A DNA stretch of 64,000 nucleotides, taken from Hybos culiciformis (lineage: Eukaryota; Arthropoda; Insecta; Diptera; Hybotidae). The stretch spans positions 97,783,322 through 97,847,321 of the forward strand of contig OZ023274.1 of assembly GCA_964007475.1 (NCBI GenBank). The letters are read 5' to 3'. Of this stretch, positions 15,001 through 30,000 are shown piece after piece (position 1 is the first letter of the stretch; every line of letters starts with the position of its first letter). The notes under the pieces are model-generated. The model had not been told where the DNA came from. It saw only the letters and a list, made by a program, of their open reading frames with translations, and did not search any database. Both the position numbers and the translations under genes were made by a program.

Positions 15001-18000
15001 ATTACAAAAAAATTGTCTACCTTATTTTAATGTTAAGATGATTTTAAATACATAACTCAATTCAAGAGCTACAAATATATACAATCAATTATAATTATTT
15101 AATTTTTGTTTCAAATAAATGTATTAAAGAATTTCTCATTTTACTACATTTAACACGATATCTAATAGGTAGGTACCTATATATTTTAATTTAAGTACAT
15201 AATATTGTTTTTAGAATGACAAATTATTTGGAAAAATAAAATAATAATAACACCATTAATTTCTAACAGGCAAGGTGTGGTTTACTATACAGATATACTA
15301 TTACAGTAATTAAATATTAAAAAAAAATTAAATTTATTTTTTTTTCCATAGAAAATTGATGAATGCTTGAGAAGATTAATTGCTTTTCAATTTTTTTTTT
15401 TTTTTTTTAAGAACAAAATAGAAAATTAAATTCATAAAATTATTAAATATAAATATTTTATAAAAACCTAAAATTGATTTTTGAAATATTATCTTCTATG
15501 GGCAAAAAAATAAAATAAATTTGTACAAAATACACATAACAAACATCTTCGGAGGCCCAACTTTTTAGAAACCTACTCGCTTTCAATAACGTAAAAGAAG
15601 ACTATTTCTGTATGATTATATTTTTCAACATCCTTCGACTAAAATTTACTTTTGTTTGACTTGATTATTGCTGCTAACAGATATTACTGTTAGAAATTTG
15701 TTTGCTTCACTTCATATGATGTTTTATTGCTTCATTCTAAATCACAAAAAAAATTTTCTGCACATAATTGCTGAAAAAATTTGTTTATTGAAGTTGTTTA
15801 TATTTTGTTGAGTTGTCTAAGAGGTGACAAAAGTGACTCACTTTATATACTACATTATGATACCTATACATTAAGCATCAACATGATGGTTATGATGATT
15901 ATAATTATAAATGTATCTTATTTTGTGAAATAAAATAATCAGTTCATTGTTTTGATATTTTCTGTCATGCTGCGTTTATTAATTTTACACATAATTTATT
16001 TTTTATCTTGTGTGCTAAATATTGCACCTTTTTTGGACGAAAAATTTAAAAAATTATTTTTAATAAAAGGTTTTCACAAAACAATAACACTCTAGGAGTT
16101 TTACATACTTGTGAGAATGAAGAAGAAAATAAAAAAGCTCTGGTTTTTGCGGTGGTGAACTTAAAAAATTTGCTCTTTTGTAATAAATTTTTTGTACCCC
16201 ACCCTGAGTTTTATTTTTATTTCTAAATATTTTTTTCAAGTTAGTTTCAATATCATCAAAAACGAAAAAAAAAAAACATCAGAAAACAGTTTTCATCTGC
16301 CATTTTTCAAACAAAATAATGTGATTGTTATGCAGTTACAGGCAAGTTTTCATTGATTTAGTATTTTTTTTAAGATAGATAAATTTACATTTAATTTACA
16401 ATATATAAATAAAAAATATGGTTAACCGTTTGAAATAAATAGAGCAAGTGACGTTTCCTTGTCAGAAAATTATAAATAGTAACGTACATATTTATACATT
16501 TAATTGAAAACCTAATATCAATCAAACTTCATGCTGAAAAAAAAAAACAAATTAAGTAAAAGATTTAAGTTAAGTAGTCTAAAAATGTTAAATTCAAGTC
16601 GAATCGAAAATGATTAATGAAATTTTCTTGGAAAAATCCCCATATTAAAAATTCTTTCTTACTCATCATAAGAACTCTATTGGCATAACCCAAATATATA
16701 TATATTAAAAAAAAAAGAATAAAACAAGAATTAATTTTTTTATGTATATTTTTATATTTTGCTTAATATAGAAAATTGAGGTTTTTTTATTTTTTTATTT
16801 TTAAACTCGAGTACTGGTGTATGCATGCGCCATCATCATCATCATCGTTTTTAATATTACACTAAATTTATTCATAAGGGAACATTCACCCTCAATTATA
16901 TAAATTATAAATGTAGAGTATATGTATGTATAGATACAATAAATCCATATATTTTCTAAAATCTAAAATATAAAAATAATGCGATATTAGGTTAAGTTAG
17001 AATTTTATAAAAATGCCGCCATCAATGTGCTAATTACTAATGAAATCCTTGAATGTGTTGAACACATACAGATTAAAAGAAATTATGCAAACCTATCAAA
17101 AAAAAAATTGTATTTATTTATTTTTTCAAAGAGAGATAAATTATTAATCAATTTTATAAAAAAAAAAATATAAACTTTAAATTTGCAAATTCGGCAGATT
17201 AAAAAAAAATAATTTATCGAAGATTCTAATTTATGTAAACAAAAGATAAAAATTACCTTATATTGTTCACAATATGAAGTGTTAATGTTATAGATACCCG
17301 AGTTACTTATATCATACATACTTAGTATTTGTAATGAAAATATAAAATTGTTTTGCATAATTTTCAATATTTTTAGTTTATTCTGTTTTTCTTGTTTCCA
17401 TGTAAGAATCAAAAACCAATGAGCGAAAATTAATTGTCATTTCTCATTATTTTATAATATTTCATCCGTACAAAATTTGAATATTAATTTTCGTAAAAAA
17501 ATAAAATATCAAAACAAAATAATATTGAAATAATAGAAATTATAAATTATTATTAGTTTTTACAATTTGTTTTTATTTGTACATTAAATTTAATAATTTT
17601 TATGTGTATTATTTTAAAATAACTACTTTTTCCAATAATTTGTAAGACTAAGGAAGAGTTATATATACATACGTTAATTTTTAGTCAAAGTTCTTAAATT
17701 ATGAACATCTTCCAAAAGAAGGATAAATAATATTATATTCTCAAACTATAAAATTTAAATACTATTAAGAACATTTTCTTTTGTCATTCATAGTTTTTTA
17801 AAAGTCCTGCAAAGCTAACTTTTCTTAAAAAAAAAAATTCTTTTCGACAAGAAATTTGATAAATATTTTTGATAATTTGATTTTTTTTTGGCACTTCAAT
17901 TTTGGAAGTGCTTTAGTAAAAAGAATTTATGAAATTTTTTTTGATGCTGAAAAGGCTTGAACATTTTTTTTATACCATTTCGCTAATTCAAAATTATTAA

Positions 18001-21000
18001 AATAGAAATAACCAAAATATTCTTTATTTAAATTTTATTATAAAGGTGAATTGTTTTATTTTTAATTCATTTTTATGTTTTCTTATTTCAAAAAAAAATA
18101 AACATGTTCAGATAGTTTCATTTATTTTATGAACAATATAATACATACATATTCTTAATATACATTTCTAGATAAACTACACAAACAAAATTTTTAATCA
18201 AATAAATATAAGTGTAAAAAGAAAAAACCCTTTTTATTAAAAAAAACATCTTTCTATCATTTTTCATTCAGCTCTTTATTTTCTTTTGAAACTAATTTTG
18301 TTAATGTTAATGTTTGTCTAGAAGCAATTTCTTGGTATTTTGTGACATAAAAATTTTAATTATGAATTAAAATTTCAAAAGAACTAAATTAGATATTATT
18401 TTTGCATTTATATTTTTAAAATTTCTTAGAATATTATGAACCCTTTCATTTGAATTATTTGTGCTTCGCTTTTTTTTTTTTTAATTTTTATTTGAACTCA
18501 TAAAACAATTTCGATATATTTCAGAACTATAATTTCGGTTATGCAAAAAGTCAAAAGGTATATTGTCTGTTAGTTTCTGTTCGTTATTTTATGCATTTTT
18601 TTGGTTGTTAAACAGCACCAACCTTAATTATAATATTTACTTAACAGAATTCAGGATTTTTTTAAAAATAATTTTATGTATAAATCTATATATATAATAT
18701 TTATTTTTTTTTACTAGAATTTGTATCTGATTCTGATAACTTACCTATTCATATATGTTTTCTTAGATTAGATAATTATAGCATAATAATTAATAAACGA
18801 TAAGCTTTACAGAAAAAAGTAATTAAGCTGTTAGTTAAATATAAGAAATTTTTTTTATAAAAGTTTATTTACAAACATGATTAAGTTTAACCATTGAGTA
18901 ATAATATTTATAAGAGGGACAGAATTCATACAAGTAAATTTTTTTCAAAAATTATGACAATATTTTGAATGTGTTGAGTTAAATGTTTTAACTCAAATGT
19001 GTTTATTCTTAATTTTATTATTTTTATTATTGTATTAAGAATAAACACATTTGAGTATGAAATTTTTATTCAATACATTGAAAATATTGTCATCATTTTT
19101 GAGTTATTTGAAAAAAAAATTCTGAAATTTACTTGTATGAATTCTGACCCTCTTATAAATATTATTACTCTATGGTTTAACGAAGTTTTGTTTGCTCAAA
19201 AAGCTTAAATAATAATATACACAACACAGACTTCCTATTAATGTTAATACAAGTATTTTCATTCATAATAATTTTCGTGTCCGAAATGAATAAATAAATA
19301 AATTATTAATCTATACTTTTTTGTTCATATAAATAGATATATGTAAATAATAATCAGTTTGTAAATAAATTTAATATCTAATAATTTATATATTTTCTAT
19401 ATAAAACTAATAATTATTGTTATGACAGTTTTGAAGAACTTTTATAAACGCTAATAGTTTTATAATAAAAAAGTATGAAGCCCGTTTTTCAAATGTAAAT
19501 TAAAAGTACTTTCGTGCCTTAAATTCATTTTAGGTTCTTACAATCCTCGTTTCAGTCCACCTGGTCTTGTTCACGATTGTGGGATAAGTAACCATTTTTT
19601 TTAGTATTCTTGAACTTTTTCGACTCCTATAAAATATAAAAACTTTTTAAATATAAATTTTTTGCTACAGCTTTAATTTCCAGAATGATTGCTTGCCTTA
19701 TAAATATATTAAAAAAATGCTAAACAACAATTTTGAACTTAAGAATTTGCTTTTTTAAAAATAAAATGGAATAATACATGAACATTGTGTATTGGGTACT
19801 ACTTATGCATGTATAATCTTAATCTTCCTACAACAAATAATGACGATTCTAATTGGAAATATACGAAGCAAAAAATTGGTTCAATTTCTTTGTATAGTTG
19901 TATGTTTTTAAACGATATCTTTCACCTATCACCTGCGATTCATTAAAATTTCGTTTCTTTCTTAATTTTTATTTTTTTTTTGATTTAAACCTGATTTACG
20001 AATTACAACAAAAAAATATTTTTTTTGATTGGAAGGCAACGACAGATGTGCAGCAGCTGGTTTGAAGAAAAAAAAATATATTTATATTTTTCCTTGATGG
20101 GTTTTTTAGTTTTTTTAAAATTAAAGAATTATTTTTTCATTTATTCGAATTATTACGATCTGAAAATTTTTTGAGAATTTTTCTGATTTTGGTGTTTTTT
20201 AATTTTAAAATTGTAATATGAGTTTTATTACAAAATTATTAATAGGATTAATTTGATAATATAATTTTCGTCGGCCGTCATAGTGTAGTGGTATTGTCAT
20301 TATGCTACAGTGTGTTCGGTCGTGGGTTCGATTCCCACTTCGGGCTGGAATTTGTGTGAATTTTTCAATTGTCCACTTGATCTAAGTGTTTGTGTTGTTT
20401 TTTTGAAGTTATATTGATTATAATTATAATTATATTCTTAAGCTATATATTCTTATTAAGTTAAGATTTGCAAATAAGAAATCAGTCGCTAGTATAGCAA
20501 AATAGTTTCAGCTATTAAAGTTCATCAGGTATTATAGTGTTATGTTAAGGTATGTTTTGAAAGAAATATAGGGAGTGAACAAAAGCCTAAATAACAAATA
20601 TTTAACGTCTCTTAATTGCCATTGAAATTAAAGGACTAAGTATGAAGTTTTCAAGATAATGTGCTAGGTATATGAAATCTTACGTCGCAAAGATATTTGA
20701 TATTTGGATGGTTTTTGGGGGACAACGAATAAGATTTACTAAAACCAAAACAAACTCAGCCCTTCAACTTTAAATACAGAAAACAAAGAGAAAAATAAAT
20801 ACTTATTCCAATTTTTTAATATTTTTTATTAATTAGTTTTTAAATCGTAAGACGGAAGGCTAATTTTAAGTACTTACGTAGAAACTAACAAAAAAAAATC
20901 AATTGAAAATATAACCAGAAAATTTATATTCGCTGTCATCATTTACAAAAAAAAAAAATTAAAATTTACTTTTTAAGATTATTGCTTTTTTTTTCAAGAA

Positions 21001-24000
21001 GTTATATGCATTTCCTTCATTCCCCACCTACTTAATTATATGGGAAATTCCGTTTTTTTTTTTTTTTTGTTAAAAGCTTTATCGAAAACTATTTAAATTT
21101 ATTTTCTTTGATATACATGTGGGATAACTGTTTTCCGTTTATATACTAAAACAATTATATGATAGTAGTCGAATTCAGCTCTTCTAAGTTTTACGTCTAC
21201 ACTTTATTTTATTATGTAAGCAGTTCAGTTGTTCTTTGTAATCGCTAGAATAAACATCAAACTTTAAACGAGAAATAAATTTAAGAATCAATATTAAATT
21301 CAATCGTTTTATTTCCACAAATTGGGGGCTCAACCGAGATTTTCAAAGAATAGCTCTGAAAGTTATTTCAGAAAATTTATTTTGCAATAGAAATTATTGC
21401 ATTTCGTAAGAAATACGCTAAGTCAACACGTCAAAAGAAAACAAGAAGTCACCACAAGTTACCAACGTCAACAAGTCACCTAAGTTACGTCAACCTAAGT
21501 CAACAAGTCACCTAAGTTTCCTAAGTCAACAAGGCACCACAAGGTCCACAAGTAACCACAGTTACGTCACCAAGTCAACAAGTCACCACAAGTTTAGTAA
21601 GTCAACACGTCATTAAAGAAGAAGAAGAAGAAACAAAAAAAAAAAACAGTACAGGTTTGCTAAGTTAACAGTCACCAACACATTCAAATTAATTGCTGAA
21701 TTAGCTGAAGCAATAATAGAAAAATATGGTATACCAATTAGTAAATAAGAAAGAAAGAGAAAAAAAAAAAAAAAGTTTTGTCTCTTTATTTTAAAGTAAA
21801 TAAGAAAAGAAAAAAAAAAAACAGGTGAACTGTCAAAATATATTTCAAAATATATAAGGTTATACGAACAAAATTAATTAAAAAAAAAAAGCAAAAATCT
21901 CAAGTCAATTTGAAAAGAAAAAGTAAGACTGAAAGAAAATTAAGAAAATTAAGAAAATAATTAAGAAAATAAATAAAAAAAAAAAAAACAGGTGAACTGT
22001 CAAAATATATAAGGTTACGAACAAAATAAATTAAAAAAAAAAAAAAAGCAAAAATCTTAAGTCAATTTGAAGAGAAAAATTAAGACTGAAAAATTATTAA
22101 GAAAATTAAGAAAATTATTAAGGATTTAAGATTAATTTAAGATTATTATTTCTGAAAATTATTTTGTTTAAGAATTTACTTTTGTTATTTAAGTGTATTA
22201 GAATTTTAAGGAATTATTGAAATAATGGAAATTCTAGAAGTACTAGCTTTAACTGTAGACCAACTTAAGGAAAAGTTAGGAGAGCTTAATTTGGAAACTA
22301 CTGGAAATAAATCGGAATTACAGGCGCGAATTATAAATAATTTCACGGGTGAAAATTTAAAGAAGAATAACGAAAATGAATCAAAGCCTACAAATTCGGA
22401 TGATAAAAATGCAGAATCTTCTTCTTCGTTATCTCCGGCTGCAAGTACGTTCACTTTTAAGGATGTCGAGGAATCGATCCAATTCTTTTCGGGTGATAAC
22501 GAATTAGAGATTGTAAAGTGGGTCTCCGAATTTGAAGAACTAAGTTCAATAGTTAAGTGGAATGATTTGCAAAAATTTATTTACGGTAAAAGATTATTAA
22601 AAGGTAGTGCTCGATTATTCATAAACGGTGTATCTAATTTAAATAGTTGGCAGTTACTCAAAGATGCTCTGACGAAAGAATTTAAAAAGTCTATAAGTAG
22701 TGTCGAAATTCATAAACGTTTAAGTTCACGAAAGAAAAAAAACGACGAATCCATGAAAGAGTTCATTTATAAAATGATCGAAATCGGTAGTTTAGGTAAT
22801 ATTGACGAAGAGTCTTTAGTGACATATATTATTGAGGGTCTTAATGATAAGGGGCCTGAATCATATTTGTTATACGGGGCTAAGAATATCGAACAATTAA
22901 AAGAACGTATTACCACGTATGAAAAGATTAAAATAAAAAATAGTTCGCGAATTTTTTACGATTCAAGCGACAAGAAGAAAATTGAGGCGAAAAAAGAAAA
23001 TATACAGAATGTCCACAAACGTTGTTATGTCTGTGGCGACAAGAACCATGTCACTAACGATTGCCCAAATAAGGCAAAAGGTTTTAAGTGTTTCCGGTGC
23101 AATCTTTTTGGACATAAAGCCGCGAATTGTGATAATTCGGAACAAAGTTCAAACTCAAGTCAACCTGACGTTAATTTTGTTTATTTTGATAAAAAATATA
23201 TCGCAGTCGAAATATTTAACAAGTCATTCAAAGCATTAGTCGATTCCGGTGCAGACATATCGATTATGCGTTTCGATATTTTTAAATCTTTGAACATTCC
23301 GGATTTTGAATCGGAAATAATTTCGGTAAATGGAATAGGCGGTAAAACTTCAACAATCGGTTCGTGTAATTTAAAAGTAAAAATAGATAATTTTGTTTAT
23401 AATTTAAAATTTTTTATAGTGCCATCAAATAAAATAACAGTTCCTATAATTCTGGGTGATAATTTGTTTCAAAATGCTCAAGTTGTTTTTAGCAAAAATG
23501 AAATTAGTGTCATACCTTACGTACAAGATAAAAATTTTAATTTGAAAGATAGACCAGAGTTACAGAATAAGGAAAACGAATTGAAAGTTGAAGCGAAAAC
23601 AAATGTCAAAAATTTTTATGAAAGTGACAATAATTTACGAACAGAAGAATCCGAAACATTTTTTTTGAATTGTTATCAATTTGATACAAAAGACTTTGAC
23701 GTTGATTTAAGTTACATTTCTGATTCCCCAATACGTAGTTCAATAAAAAGACTGATAAATAACTACATACCAAATAAGATATGTAATTCTGCAATTGAAA
23801 TGACAATTATTTTAAAAGACGAAATCCCAATCTATGACCCACCAAGAAGAATGCCTTATCATTACAAAATTGAAATAGAAACTCAGATTGAACAATGGTT
23901 AAAAGACGGTATAATCGAAGAAAGCAATTCTGATTTTGCAAGCCCTGTAGTCCTAGTAAATAAAAAAAACGGTTCCAAACGATTATGCATTGACTATCGG

Positions 24001-27000
24001 CGTATTAATGATAAGATAATTAAAGATCGGTTTCCTATTCCCATCATTGAAGATCAATTAGACCAACTTCAAGACGCAAAATATTTTACGACTTTAGATT
24101 TAGCTTCTGCATTTTTCCATGTACCAGTTTCTGTAAATTCTCGTAAATACACTAGTTTTATAGTTGAGAACGGACAATACCAATTCAAGTTCTGTCCATT
24201 TGGTCTCTGTAATAGCCCTGCCGTATTTTCAAGATTTATTTATTCAGTTTTTAGACCTTTAATTAAAGACAAAATAGTTTCTATTTATATGGATGACCTG
24301 ATTCTTCCTTCGAAAACAGAAAAGGAAGGTTACGAAAATTTGAAAAAAGTTTTAAGGCTGTCTCAAGATTATGGTTTACAAATAAATTGGAACAAATGTT
24401 GTTTCCTGAAGAAAAAGATTGATTTTTTAGGACATTCAATAGAAAATGGACATATTTATCCTGGCAAAGAAAAAATCAAGGCTATCGTCAATTATCCGAC
24501 TCCGAACAAAAATGTTAAGCAAATTCAAAGCTTTTTAGGACTTGCATCTTACTTTCGTAAATTCATTCCGAATTTTGCGCTTAAAGCGAAACCTTTATCA
24601 GATCTTTTAAAAAACAATACCGAATTTCAATTTGGTCTTTTACAGCAACAAGCTTTTGAGGAATTAAAGTCGGAATTAGGTAAGGAACCAGTCTTACAAT
24701 TATTTAAATACGGTGCCTATACCGAAGTCCATACCGATGCTTCTAAACACGGTTATGCCGCTGTTATGTTGCAAAAAAATTACGAAAATGGCGAATTACA
24801 CCCTGTCCAGTATATGAGTCGAAAAACAACGGATACAGAACAAAAGTACCATTCCTATGAACTGGAAGCCATGGCAGTGGTTCAGGCTTTCAAAAAGTGG
24901 AGACCCTATCTGCTTGGGCAAAAGACTAAGGTTGTGACTGACTGTAATGCGTTTGCCCTTACTATTAAAAAAAAGGACGTCCCCTTAAAAGTTGCACGTT
25001 GGGCATTATATTTGCAAGATTTCGACTTAGAAATCGAACATCGTTCGGGTACTAAGATGCGACATGTTGATGCGCTAAGTAGAGAAATACTACAACTAGA
25101 AATGACTATAATCCACCAAATTAGAAAAGCTCAAATAGATGACGACTATTTAAAAACTCTAAAAACTATTTTAAAAGATCGGGAATACGATAATTTTATT
25201 TTAAAAAACGATTTAGTTTACAAAGTTTACAATGGTAATGAGTTACTTGTAATCCCAAATTCAATGGAAAATCAAATCATCCAACAAATGCATGAATGTG
25301 GCCATTTTGCTGTTCGCAAAACTGAAGATTTGTTGTTAAGAGAATACTTTATCCCAGACTTGCAAAGTAAAATTAAAAATTTTATAAAAAACTGTATCCC
25401 CTGCATCTTAGCTGAAAGGAAAAGTGGTAAACAGGAATGTTTATTAAATCCTATCAATAAAAGTGATAAACCTCTCGAAACCTACCACGTTGATCACTTA
25501 GGTATTCTGGAAGCTACTCAGAAGAATTATAAGCATATTTTTGCAGTTACAGACGCTTTTACTAAATTTGTCTGGTTATATCCAACCAAAAGTACTTCAA
25601 CGGATGAAGTAATAAATCGGCTCCGTACACAATCTGCAATTTTCGGTAATCCTTCAAGAATTATAGCTGATCGTGGCTCTGCTTTCACATCCAACCAATT
25701 TAAAGAATATTGTGCAGAAGAAGGAATCAATCTTGTTTCCATTACTACCGGAGTTCCACGCGGAAACGGACAAATAGAGCGCGTTAATCGAGTTATTATA
25801 CCCATGCTAATTAAATTATCTTTACAGAAACCGTCCGACTGGTACAAATACGTTGACGTAATACAACAACATATTAATTCAACTTTTTCTAGAAGCACTG
25901 GTTTTTCACCTTTTAAGTTACTAACCGGAGTAGAAATGAGAACAAAGTGTAACTCAGAATTATTAAGTCTTTCTAAAATTATTGATGAGGAAATTGTGAG
26001 CGAAGTATTACAAGAAAAATCAGAACTTCGTGAAGTAGCTAAAAGAAATATATTAAAAATTCAAAATGAAAACCGAAAGAATTTTAATAAAAATCGCAAG
26101 CCTGCTGTTAAATATAAAAAGGGTGAATTGGTCGCAATTAAAAGAACTCAGATGACCCAAGGTAAATTAAATACTAAATATATCGGTCCTTATGAGATAA
26201 GTTTCGTTGGTAAAAATGATCGGTACAATGTTATAAAGATTGGAAACCATGAAGGTCCAAAGAATACGTCTACGGTAGCCGATCAAATGAAGCTTTGGAG
26301 TAGTGAGTTTATTCGGGACGAATAAAAAGTCAGAAGGGCCGAATGTGGGATAACTGTTTTCCGTTTATATACTAAAACAATTATATGATAGTAGTCGAAT
26401 TCAGCTCTTCTAAGTTTTACGTCTACACTTTATTTTATTATGTAAGCAGTTCAGTTGTTCTTTGTAATCGCTAGAATAAACATCAAACTTTAAACGAGAA
26501 ATAAATTTAAGAATCAATATTAAATTCAATCGTTTTATTTCCACATACATTATGTATATGTATTTATTTTTATATTTATATTTCTATCAGAAGGCAAATT
26601 ACATATATCTATAAATATGAGGTGGGTCTAGAAAAATTATTATTTTAAATAATTGTAGATAGTACAAGTATTCCAATTCCGGAAGTTTAACAAAAATGTA
26701 GGTTCATTAAAACACAATTAAATATTATAATACAAAACTTTGGAATCTTTATGCATATAAATAAAATTATACTCACTCTGACCCTTAAATGATTTATTAA
26801 TTTACATATTAATCAAAAATATAATTGTTTGAGTAATTTAAATGCTGTAAGGTGAGTGTACAGTACGAGAATGAAATTCCGTTTTGAATTAAGAGTAAAA
26901 ACAAAAAGTAGATTTCTTAGAGTATTTCCGGTCTTTGGATGATGTTAAGAAAAAATTTTTGATTTTTTTCTTTTGTCTATTACTATAAAATAAAACAAGA

Positions 27001-30000
27001 AAAGTTTTTGCAGAGATTTTGTTCATTTTATAAAAAACAATAGTCTCCTAAAGATTTTATGTCTTTAGTTTTTTTTTTTTTTGTCTCTCAATAATGTTTA
27101 TATATTGTTTACTTTACATAATTTTTTAAAGGTTACATTATTAAAAAAGAGGAAAATTATTTCTTTGCGACACCACCTCAGGTTTGTTTACTTTATCGGA
27201 CTTTTATGTCTCCCCTCTTCTCTTATAAGAATTAATATTATATTTATATATTAAGTTAGAAAAATTTATTGAAGACTAGTAGCAATAAATGAATCATCAT
27301 TTAACATAAAATAATCTTCGGTTGGTAGGAAAAATGACTCAATAGTGTAGAACAGATAAGAATATAAATTAACTGAATCTCTAAAAATGTTTTTAATTTA
27401 TATTTATTTCAATTTGCCAAGTATGTATAGAGGGATGTATGTGCAATTGTTTAGTGCATACATTTGATGACTATAAATTGGTGATTCGATTGATTATCAT
27501 ACGGAAGTAGTGGTATTTGAAACGTTTTCATAAACTCAATCTAATGAACGATTAAAAAAATAGCAACCATATCAATAGTTCATATTTTCAAGTACAATAC
27601 TTACTTATTTATTTCTTAGATTTTAGTTTTTTTTTAGTAGCTGCGAAAAGTATGTTAATTATAAATTTGCTGGATCTTAATTTTATAGGACCTTTATTGG
27701 CAATTTAAGAAGAGAATATAGATAATATATAAAAGTAAAAACTAACATAGCAGTTATATTCTTCATTTGGAATAGTTTTCAAAGTTTTAATTTAATGTGA
27801 AATTGAATTATATTTAATATACACATGTATGTAACATAAATAAAATTTATTTTTCGTAAAATCAATTTTTAAAAAAATGTTTAATTTTGTTTTTAAATTC
27901 CTTAAAATTTTTCGAGATTTATTCTTAAAGGTTTTTTACTATATAATACTTACTTTTAGTATCTGCGAAAAGTATGTTAATTATAAATTTGCTGGGATCT
28001 TAATTTTATAGGACCTTTATTGGCAATTTAAGAACAGAATATAGATAATATATAAAAGTAAAAACTAACATAGCACTTATATTCTTCAATCGGGATATAG
28101 TTTTCAAAGTTTTAATTTAATGTGAAATTGAATTATATTTAATATACCTATACACATGTATGTAACATAAATAAAATTTATTTTTCGTAAAATCAACTTT
28201 TAAAAAAATGTTTAATTTTGTTTTTAAATTCCTTAAAATTTTTCTAGGCTTATTCTTAAAGGTTTTTTACTATATAATACTTACTTTTAGTATATAATAA
28301 TTACTATGTTTTAAGTTTTAATGAGTAAACAAAATGTTATATGAAATGAGCCTAAACTTCTGTAAATGGAATTCTAACCCTTATTAATCTATATACAAAG
28401 TGTATTATTTATTAAATTGGAAAATAAATCAACAAAAAGAACTTTTAGAAAACTTCCGTAGTTAACTAAAAAAGTATAACACTTTAACAGCAATACATTT
28501 AACAGTTTGGTGTATATAGTTCTTATGATTATTGTAAATATAACTAAGTAGTTTTAATTTTGAATGATTTTTATTAAAGTATGCTTAAAATCTTTCAAAT
28601 AATGTTAAAAACGTTTCGTGTGTATCCTCGTGTGTATCTAAGTATAATATGCAAAATAATTGAAGGAATAGGGATGATTAATTTTTTTAAGTGTAACTTT
28701 ATCAAAGACACACATTTTAAAGAATTCATTTCTGAATTCTTATTCTGAATATTAAATATATTACCTAGTTTTAAGTTTTTTAAATAACCAGATTAAAATT
28801 TGTTATGAATTTAAATCTTGAAATATATATTTTATTTACATATTTCAATAAAATATTGAGAATGTTGAAATTAAATTATTTTTATTTCTTCTTTTTTTTT
28901 TTGCATTTAAAATAAAGGTTAACGACTTGCTTTTATACTTATTTTCAATATTTACTTATACATATATAATGTATATATATATATAATTTTTTTGGTTAAC
29001 AAAAAAATATTTTCTATAGAGACTTCCTGTTTTGTAGCATAAAATCTGTCATTTCATTCAATTAAAATAGTTTACAAAACAAAATTAAAATAAACTTTAA
29101 AAATTTTAACGCAATAGAGAAAATCATATTCTTCCTGCTAGCTTCTAACTTCCGTCGCGTCGGACATATATTTAATGTTCCACCAAGTTATTCTATTTTT
29201 AATTGTTGTTACCGTCAGTAAAAAAAAACAGCTTTATTACAAAGTACATGGTTGTAAATTATTTTCACAAAAATTAACAAAAAACTTAGTCAAAACTTTT
29301 TTTTTTTAGAAATTGATGTCAATTAAGTAAAAACAACATACGGAGTACTTAAGTATCTTATCTATATGAAAAGCAACTAAATACTTTCTTAATTTGTATA
29401 TGAACTTTTTTCAGTATCATTCATATAAGAAGGGATGTATCAATTTTCTTATTCAACTTGATTTTCTATACTTGGTATCTAGAGTCAAAAATTAATGCTG
29501 AGCACAAGTATACTCAAAATAAAAAAAAACTATTTGATAATATATCTCTCATATTCAGTTTTTGAAACGTTATTTATGTAGACTTTAATACTTATTGTCG
29601 AAAAAAGTTAACTTCATAAAACTGAAACTGGATTTGAGCTCGATCCAGTTTTAAAATATAATATTAAAATTCTGTTTTTAATATAAAATTTTCGCTTTCA
29701 TTCTTTTACTAAGTTACTAATTTTCTTAAGAAAAAAGGTTTTGACAAACATTAAAAATTCTTTTTAAGTTTCTTAATTTTTAAGATTATAAAAAAAAAAT
29801 TCATTCATTGACACTTAAGTAGGTAATTAACTTTTTGTTTTTGTTTTCATTTTATATTATGTTTATTTTTTGTTTTAATTTTAAGTAAACATAATTTAAA
29901 ATTTTTTCAATGTCATTCATATTCAAAATATATATAAGTATAAAGCTCTAACTATCATTCGCTAAAGTGTTATAATTTTAATAATTAATATTTTATAAGA

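Larger units (their letters stand above)
21118..26545 (+). mobile_element. Complete Ty3/gypsy LTR retrotransposon in Dscam1 intron 1
   Basis: A 5,428-bp element bounded by two 202-bp LTRs (21118-21319, 26344-26545) that appear identical base for base and have TGTGG...CCACA ends. TACA occurs on both flanks (21114-21117, 26546-26549) as a 4-bp target duplication, and TACA-type targets are usual for insect gypsy-like elements. A primer binding site follows the left LTR, and one uninterrupted Gag-Pol frame fills the interior (22225-26325). There is no env. It lies in the same orientation as the host gene. Identical LTRs and an intact frame indicate a recent insertion. Confidence 0.95.

Noticed and set aside
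17083..17412. 109-codon open frame on the minus strand
   Set aside because: Low-complexity composition, no motif, no context of a gene; lies within intron 1.
20273..20347. A functional tRNA gene
   Set aside because: The acceptor stem has several mismatches and the anticodon arm is not convincing; a SINE head fits better.
22206..25898. Minus-strand and +2/+3 frames inside the retrotransposon
   Set aside because: Shadows of the long Gag-Pol frame.
26326..26343. An envelope gene in the retrotransposon
   Set aside because: Only 18 bases lie between the Gag-Pol stop and the 3' LTR, so there is no room.
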